A stretch of DNA of 64,000 nt from Phlegmacium glaucopus (Eukaryota; Basidiomycota; Agaricomycetes; Agaricales; Cortinariaceae). This document shows, piece after piece, positions 57,218 through 64,000 of this stretch; position 1 is the stretch's first letter; the number at the start of each line of letters is the position of its first letter. The stretch is taken from the NCBI GenBank assembly GCA_015039465.1, contig MU129986.1:372001-436000 (forward strand), read 5' to 3'. Under the pieces are notes generated by a model. That model did not search any database, had not been told where the DNA came from, and worked only from the letters and a program-made list of their open reading frames with translations. The translations under genes and the position numbers were made by a program.

Positions 57218-60200
57218 TTATGACGGCGTGGTTAGGTTCGCTGGGAAACCAGCAAAATCTACTTGGTCCTGATAACTTTGACCAGCAATAGAGTAGGCTA
57301 TTCGTAAACGCAGACGAACGTTACTCTAGTTTATATCACCGTTAATAAATTGATGAGACAAGTGCAAATAAAAATCCTCACTCCGGCGGGCGCTACGACA
57401 CGCATTTGCTGCGTCTCAACGGCGCCAGGGTTGACGACAGGATTTGACATGGGAAGCATTTGCAATTGCTGCGACTATTCATCCGTATGTAAGCTTGAGT
57501 CAAACTTTACGAAATTCAAGGCAGTACCTTTGGCACTGCAGCTTGGAAATTGAGGCCAGTCGCTGCTTGACTACCATGTACTTGGAAGCGAGCCAAGATC
57601 ATCACAACACCAGGTCTTGCCGCCGACGTCTGAGGGGTAAGTGTGATCTTGACGTCATTCTTATCATAGGCGGTGTAGGATGTCAATCGGGGTTGAGCAG
57701 CCACAGCTGGAGTAGGGGGGGATTGTGCTTGTGCTGGTGTTGACGTAAACAGCGACGATGGTGGTGATGAATAGGAGGGCGGAGCTGCAGAAGGGTGAAG
57801 GTGAGCTGGAGCTGAAGGTAGGTTACCAGATGTGCCGAAGAGAGTGAGGATGTCGTCAACTTTTGACCGTTGGGGTTGCGTTGGAGGAGAAGCGGCGGTA
57901 GTTGGGGCAGAACTCGTTGGAGTGCTAGGACCAAATATTTCCGCAAGCAAATCTTGATTCGACTGTACGGTAGCAGTCGGTTGCCCGTTAACTGGCGTTG
58001 GTGAAACCACCTCATCTCCAAGCAAATCAGCCTGCATCATGTTGGTGAGAAATGAAATGACAATTTATTTGTAAACAGACCTCTTTCCCCTTTGTAGATC
58101 CAACAGGTTTGTTTTCGCTGACTAAACAGGGTATTAATGAAAACGAAAGGTTCTTATTCTGAAATTCTTACCGACGCCCATAACAGTGGCTTTGAGTTCT
58201 GGCGGTGGCATCTGTTCTAAGACACCTATCCGCATTTCACCAAGACTGAACAAGGAAGCAAATTCAACTGCACGCTGCTGCAATTCCAGTTCTGGACTCG
58301 TGGTATATTTCGCCAATACTTCAGCGATGCGATCTTGTTCTGGAATGGTGGTTGTACTTCGAGCTGCCATCTTGGTAACGGATGCGAGGACAAATTGACG
58401 GATGAGATAGTTGGCGTACGGTGAGTCGAGTACTGAGAATATAAGGTCGGCCATGTCTTTGTCTGTTATCTAATGACGAGCTTTCAGCAAGATAATATAA
58501 CAATAGACAGGAGGAGAAACTGACAGCGACCACTTGGTCGTCGTCCACAATTCCACCCTGGATGATAATCTCGCTGTATTCACCGAGGATCCATGTAGCT
58601 GCCAGTGTCAGTGATTCTTGCGAGATATCCGACTTAAGGGCAAGGTATAACTTTGAGGCGGTATACGCTTGGAGTTCTGGTGTGTGTGCTACTAAACGGA
58701 TAAAGGCCGACAGGATTTCCTCGCGGACAAAATTTCCAGCCTGAACACCACGATTAAATGAGTGACCAGCACCATGGACGACATGGAGGACAAACCAGCT
58801 TCAGCACCCGAAGCACCGTGTCGATATGCCAACGCTTATTCGGTGCAAACCGTTCCGCAGCTAAACATATCTGCGTCGTCAGACCAAGCTTGAACTCGTC
58901 GTCGGCCACTTCTAGGAACGCGAGGAGTTCCCTGATGAGGATACGAACGTTTTGTTCGTTGATCAAGGCATAAGAAAGTTCAAGCGCACGGCGACGAATT
59001 GAGATGTCTCCGTCTCGAAGGCAATCTAGAATGATATTGCGGTGACGTTGGACGGCGTTCGTGTCCATCGATACAACTTTGTTGAGAGTGTTGAGCGCAA
59101 CATATCTACGACATTTTACTTAGGACAATCTAGTACCAGATAAAGTAAAACATACCGAATGTTATTGTCCTTGTTGCTCAAGAACTTTCCAAGGATATTA
59201 ATTGCCATCACACGAAGTCCAGTGTCCGCTTCTATTTCCAACACTGTCAAGACCGTCTCGTACAGGATAGAATTTCCGACATTCTTTGAAGAATCTGTGT
59301 TCGTTGCAACCTTGAGATAGACGACTACTCAACATATGTTTATTAAATGGTAGATGAGAAAGCCTTGCCTGTGCCAAAATATCGTTCATAGTTTCGCTAG
59401 CTTGCCCGTCACCATTTCCGAGCATACGAAGCAATCGCAATATCTTCACTTGTAAGAAAGGATCAGTGATTCCAGATACATCGTGCTCTGGACTGTATCC
59501 AGTTGTCACCAAAGATTTCAGATTACGAACAAGCAGAGGAACAGCCTACAAAATCATTCATATACGTTGTGAAACGGTATATAAATCAACAGACTCACAC
59601 TGCGAAATTCGTTCAGAATGGCCGTATCGATCTGGCACATTTCTGTTACGAGAGTGATCGCCGTAAGGAGGACGCCATGATTCCGGTCTGTAAGGAGATT
59701 TTTTGCTTTCGAGGTGAAGTGATCTGAAATATCGGGAACCTTCTTGACGACTCGCAGAGCACAGAGGGCGGCCTTACAGATAATATGAGCCAAACACCAT
59801 GGTCACGATCCGAGGGAATACCTTCTTGCGGATGTAAGTGTTACTGGACCCCAACAGTTTTTCGATTTCGTTGGCAAGATCGCGCGACATTTCTTCTGAT
59901 GCAATGTTGGCAAATGTGCATAGTGCAAGTCCTACAGCATACATGTTCGAATGGTTCATGTCACTAGCGGATCTGATTTAGGCAACCTTAAGAATGGTGG
60001 TATTGCTGTAAAAGCGTACTTTTTGAGAGAGTTGGTGACCAAAGTCAGAACTTCCTGGTTCTCATCTAGCAACAACATAATACCCAAGTAGCCTAGACGC
60101 TTGTCTGAGAAGCGAGGACTCGCGACGAGTTTCAAGCATTCGATCTGGCCAAAGTGGGCTGGGGAGCCCAGCATATGGATGTAGAGGAGTTTTGCGATGT

Positions 60201-60448
60201 TATTATGTCGCTGAAAGGAGTCCTCTTCACGAAACGAAGCTCTAATTGCCGCCGATTCCTGTTGAATAAGAGCACGCTCATCGGCTACAGTCTAATGGAT
60301 GGAAGACTAGTTAGATTTGGACAAGGATAGGTCAGTAGAAGGACCTTGCACGACCGAATACCCTTGATAAGGGCTAAATAGGAGATAATTAGATTATTTT
60401 CAACCTAGAAAAGTGGTTGGAGATACCCTTTAGATTGTGATAAACCAT
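57218..60448 (-). CDS. APL4: AP-1 complex gamma-adaptin
   Basis: Large subunit of the AP-1 clathrin adaptor at the trans-Golgi and endosomes. Fourteen exons: 60427-60448, 60345-60373, 60020-60291, 59822-59963, 59599-59772, 59369-59545, 59156-59310, 58796-59105, 58525-58740, 58172-58469, 58081-58121, 57528-58031, 57382-57474 and 57218-57325, 846 residues. Trunk motifs: [80 protein letters not shown] and [20 protein letters not shown]. The hinge is Pro/Ala/Ser-rich with DLLGDE and DLLAEIFG motifs. The ear includes [20 protein letters not shown] and ends [20 protein letters not shown]. One intron (59311-59368) starts with GCAAGG. It converges on SF3B1, about 150 bases between stops. Confidence 0.95.
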
Positions 60449-60648
60449 TCTAACCGTATGGGCGGACTAGGGCAAAGGAATGTGACCCTGTGACCTGAGT
60501 TCATTGTATTCTCTGTCATTGTCTCAATATACAAAAAGGGAGTTCAAGTTCAAAATGAATCCCCGTCTTCTTTCTTCCTTACAGCCAGCAGGACAAGGCT
60601 GCTCCATATTCTCTATCAAGCAGGCCTTCATATTTTCCTATTCCAACA
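60449..60648. promoter_or_regulatory. Divergent intergenic region APL4/unknown membrane protein
   Basis: 200 bp between start codons. It contains an upstream ATG at 60555 that opens a 40-codon frame ending at 60677, overlapping the downstream start out of frame; whether it is in the mRNA depends on the transcription start. Confidence 0.4.
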
Positions 60649-61670
60649 ATGAACACCAAGTCCATCTCTTCCTCTAGATTTAAGCAATTACCTCGCGAGT
60701 CGTTTCTCTCGCAGTTTCTTTCACGACACGATGATTCACTTTGCTCTGGATTCATAACACGGCTGGATAGATCCCCTATTAGAACCAAACGGTGATTCCC
60801 TTTTCTCTATCTCCCATTTGAAGACAGCCATTTAACTCTCAATAGGCTTGCATTCGCCAAAGCGTTCGCATTGAACGTGATCGTCTTAGCATTCATTATA
60901 GGCCTCGCCGCTGCTACAGTTGCGAAGGACCTCCTTTCTACCTTCCCAGTCTCATTCAGACTTGGCCTTTGTGTTACTCAAGACCTTGCCATTATGTTGG
61001 CAATCCTAGTTTTGTTACGTTCCACCACGGTCCCCTTCTTTTGGGGAGAATGTCGCTTCAGGTTCCGTTATGGCTTTCGTGCTTCCGAGCTCATCATTAG
61101 GAAACCACCCAAAGCCGGATTAGCACCCAAGAACCACCTTCCGGAAGACCAACGTTTAGAACAATGCTGGCGCATGGCCACTCACGCTGTGAACCCAAAA
61201 TTATTCTATTCGAACTGTAACGCCTTGCTTTCGTCTGAATACTGGATTGTGGAGTACAGTGCCGTTTTTGACGCGATGGAAAGAATTGCAATTGGCGACT
61301 TTGATGAAGAAGCCCTCGAGTTCGCAATCTGGAAGCAAGATAAAGGGACTTGGAGCTCGTGCGAGCTATGGAGAATGCATGAAATCATGACCGACCAACA
61401 AGAAATCGCCATGTTCAAGGTAAGTTCCGAGTTTAGGATGGCCCAACCCGTGATTGACACGCAAGTCAGACCTTCTTAACTGAAGCAGGCAAACAAGAAC
61501 TGCTAGCAATATGGCAAGACATGTTATTGAGCACACCCTCAGCGAGCGCCATGGTACGGTCTCCGTCGCCGAAGGCGTACCAGGCCATGGTCGACAAATT
61601 TGCTCGTGAAGGACTTGACTATGAGACTGTTTGGAGCCAAGTCTCCGAGAAAGGACAGACCTTTCAATGA
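60649..61670 (+). CDS. Unknown two-pass membrane protein
   Basis: Three exons, 60649-60791, 60846-61419 and 61470-61670, give 305 residues. The N-terminal ~50 residues are polar and Ser/Arg-rich. Two membrane helices follow at about 57-76 (LNVIVLAFIIGLAAATVAKD) and 85-108 (LGLCVTQDLAIMLAILVLLR), then FFWGECRFRFRYGFRASELI and a soluble, mostly helical C-terminal half with DYETVWSQVSEKGQTF at the end. The GECRFR(F/L)RYGF patch looks like a conserved element but I do not recognise the family. All three exons join in phase. A short uORF may precede it. Confidence 0.72.
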
Positions 61671-62388
61671 AAACAGCAATCAATTATTCTTATGTACAGT
61701 AGACCCATACCTCGGTGGACAGCCCAGGGTATGGGTTATGGGGCCTATGAGGGGTTATGGCCTTGAGGGGTCGGCCACAAAAAGTATTCGAGAAAGAGAA
61801 AAAAATCGGGAAAAAGTTCTAGACTGTAACAATACTACATACTCGAATGCATGCTTATTCGAAAAATAAAGTGTCTCGAAAAAACGAGTTAAAACAAGTT
61901 GCCTTGAGGACATCACAGGTGTCGCCCCCACCATTTATTTCAATGTTCTCACATGTTGCCCCAATTGCCATGCTCATCAGCTGATGAAATTGTGTTTTGC
62001 GATCCTTGTTTATCGTTAAGAATTAAATTGTTCATCTATGTTTAGCTTGGTGGAGAAAAAAGCCAAGATTAATTATTTAAGAAAGTGAGGGTTTGGGGAT
62101 CCGAGTCTTATTGGTCGCCAGTCTCTCTCGCGCGCCCGAATTCCCGAGAAGGGAAAGTACAAACGAGACTATAGAGAAAAAGAATTCCGAAAGAAAAAAT
62201 TGGGAAGTGGAGAAGGGTGGGGTGAAAAATAAAGAGAGCTCGAGGTAATACTAACGCTTAACGAGGCTATGTGTGAGATATGTAAAAGAGAACACAGGAA
62301 AGGCGGGGGTTATGCTCTGTATATAAGGAAATTTTTACGACAATGACTTTTGGGTGAAGAAGAATGAAAGGCAAGGGGGTGTTGGGAT

Positions 62389-62419
62389 TAAAAAATCCGA
62401 CCTAGTGTCGGATTTTTTA
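62389..62419. repeat. Perfect 13-bp inverted repeat (hairpin)
   Basis: Left arm TAAAAAATCCGAC at 62389-62401 and its exact reverse complement at 62407-62419, loop of 5 nt. It looks like a bacterial intrinsic terminator, but in a fungal nuclear setting it is more likely part of a palindromic mobile element or a chance palindrome. Confidence 0.8.
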
Positions 62420-63153
62420 TTTCAGCCAACTTGGGCGGACTAACCATACTACGTAATCAGGCACGCATCTATATAAGGAAATATGACATCATCGCCTTGC
62501 CCACCAGATGCCTCGCAAGCATCGCAAATCCATTTTCGGGCCTGCTGCTCTAGTCCAATGCAGTGCAGGTGATACTGGTCAAAATTATGAGTTAGACCAC
62601 AGTCATATAAGATAATATTAATAACAAAGCAATTACCCCATTGATCATTGGATTTTTGGGAATTTTGTGCAATACAACATTGTGATATGTATTCTATAGC
62701 TATGTAGGGTACTTTTCTCAAGTCCAATAGTCATAATAGGTCTGGGAATTGTCTTTTGAGACCTCTCTACTTAGGGGTCAGAAAAAAAATTAGGGGCCTC
62801 CAGCCAGGACTAACTAACCGGGTAGTGGTCCGGGATTTCGATCCCGACACCCCCTTGATGGGTTTACCGTTCATAGTACTGGGTATCCAAAAAATGAAAA
62901 AGAGGTGGGAGAGAATTAAAAATGGAAAAATATGCCTAATTATTGCCTTGAAATATGAATGACCCTTTTTTTTTCTCGCGCGCAAAGCGCACATGTACAC
63001 TATCTTTTGTACTTCTTTTGTAGTGTTCACAATTCTGAATAACTTCTTTTTTTTACAGAATTATAGTTGCACATCCATTAATCAAATTAAGGTCAGCTTG
63101 CATTTGTATTTAATAGCTTGACAGAGTCTCAATGTATAAATCTGTAGGCATGG

Positions 63154-63959
63154 CAGATAACATGTGGCTGTGCAGGCAAGACATTTACATTCGGAACAAT
63201 TTTTCTCTTCCAGCACACTAGTAAAATATGAAAATATTCATGATGGTAGTAAAATTCTATTTGGTTGTAAATTAAAAAGTTGGGAGCATAATAATTTAAA
63301 CTGAAGTAATGGGAACAAAATGTTCCAGTTGGCAGATAACAAAGGCCTCTGATTGGCTATGGTAGATAACATAAGTCTCAGGCAGATAACATATTGATCT
63401 TTACAGCCTCAACAAAGGCACCTTTCATATATTTTAAGAGATAGGATCATTCAAAACATAAGTTTTCATGAATTCACGCTGAGAGCTCACTCAATCCTCA
63501 TTTTTGAGCTCACAATGGTTAAAATATTGGCGAACCGTGCTATTTTCGGACTTTGCCGGGCAGATAACAAACCCAGCACAACCAACGGTAAACCCCTTGA
63601 TGAAAGGAAATTAATTCTAATGGAAGGTTGCACTGCATCACATGATTGACCATGCATAATTTCATATGCCGCGATTATTTGTTCTTGTGGACTTATACTA
63701 TATCGTCTACTTACACACTGAGGTAGGATCATTGTTTCTCTGTTGTACACCATAACTTACTTCTCACTCTTGTTACCCAGACTTAATCCTTAGGTATATA
63801 ATATAATAGTTGTTCTCATATTCTCCCCCGGTCCGTACAATTTCTACCCTTGAGGAGAGGCATGAGCAAGTGGATTCTTGGAGAGGTATACGGATGAACT
63901 ACTGTCAGTGGCCCGGTCCATTGGCAACGGAGAGAGCAAAAAGCTTGAATATAGATAAC
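63154..63959 (+). repeat. Six direct copies of (C/T)AGATAAC
   Basis: Copies at 63154-63161, 63333-63340, 63363-63370, 63383-63390, 63561-63568 and 63952-63959, all in the same orientation; four of them are embedded in the longer GGCAGATAACA. The core AGATAA is a GATA-factor consensus, but the extended identity suggests short repeats inside a mobile element. Confidence 0.6.
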
Positions 63960-64000
63960 AGGCATTTTACATCATTCACTAACATCCGAGACTACCTGAT

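Larger units (their letters stand above)
61671..64000. other. Gene-free AT-rich, repeat-like right end
   Basis: About 2.3 kb without a supportable gene. It holds G-rich purine stretches at 62130-62260, a perfect hairpin at 62389-62419, a tRNA T-arm-like palindrome at about 62828-62852, and six AGATAAC-type motifs in one orientation at 63154-63959. Base composition differs from the gene-rich part. This is probably old transposable-element sequence, but no terminal repeats or transposase motifs were recognised. Confidence 0.45.

Noticed and set aside
63487..63753. 88-codon minus-strand frame, possible transposase fragment
   Set aside because: The stretch RRYSISPQEQIIAAYEIMHG loosely recalls helix-turn-helix regions of transposases, but no downstream catalytic motif or splice path was found.
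63781..63960. LTR-like segment near the right edge
   Set aside because: Local sequence has a repeat feel, but no TG...CA boundaries, primer-binding site or second copy is visible within the window.

Overview
The window is nuclear DNA of a basidiomycete fungus, most likely an Agaricomycete (mushroom-forming). The evidence is dense protein-coding genes on both strands with many short introns (about 50-70 nt; I can place roughly 115 from reading-frame continuity), short intergenic gaps, and proteins typical of Agaricomycetes: a BTB/POZ protein, an F-box protein, a secreted protein with chitin-binding-like modules, and a phosphocholine cytidylyltransferase-like paralogue. All gene models are read by eye from splice sites, frame continuity and family motifs. 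Nothing was searched or aligned by program.

Layout. 1-6.5 kb (-): acetyl-CoA carboxylase ACC1, whose C-terminus lies beyond the left edge. 7.5-8.7 kb (-): ARPC2 of the Arp2/3 complex. 9.1-11.9 kb (-): a Zds1-like protein. 12.3-12.6 kb (-): the tiny MOZART1 gene, divergent from TMA16 (12.7-13.5 kb, +). 13.9-14.7 kb (+): a degenerate cytidylyltransferase-like gene. 15.1-16.0 kb (+): F-box protein. 16.1-18.0 kb (-): Zap1-type zinc-finger regulator. 18.1-19.6 kb (-): LRR protein. 19.8-20.8 kb (-): mitochondrial ribosomal protein uL23m, divergent from DCR2 phosphatase (20.9-23.3 kb, +). 23.5-26.7 kb (+): Bud6/Aip3. 28.1-29.6 kb (-): secreted CBM19-like protein. 29.8-31.2 kb (-): BTB protein. 31.6-33.3 kb (-): dihydroorotate dehydrogenase, divergent from importin KAP123 (33.4-37.4 kb, +). 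37.7-40.7 kb (+): Axl2-like cadherin-fold membrane protein. 40.9-41.4 kb (-): dynein light chain LC8. 42.0-44.4 kb (-): Gin4/Nim1-family kinase, divergent from DNA ligase IV (44.6-49.2 kb, +; 29 exons). 49.6-52.4 kb (+): forkhead factor. 53.4-57.1 kb (+): SF3B1/Hsh155. 57.2-60.4 kb (-): AP-1 gamma adaptin. 60.6-61.7 kb (+): unknown membrane protein. 61.7-64.0 kb: gene-free, AT-rich and repeat-like.

Most genes are housekeeping (lipid and pyrimidine synthesis, nuclear import, splicing, clathrin traffic, DNA repair by end joining). A notable subset belongs to polarity, morphogenesis and mitotic entry as known from yeasts: Zds1-like, Bud6, Axl2-like, Gin4-like kinase, Dcr2, ARPC2 and MOZART1. I see no biosynthetic cluster, phage-like system or CRISPR. 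The best leads are unusual gene architectures: a stop-free 54-nt intron in the kinase glycine loop, an exon-level domain duplication in the secreted protein, GC-AG introns and microexons in LIG4 and AP-1 gamma, a paired DWF motif in the LIG4 inter-BRCT linker, a cytidylyltransferase-like protein lacking both signature motifs, and a cluster of AGATAAC motifs plus a perfect hairpin in the gene-free right end.
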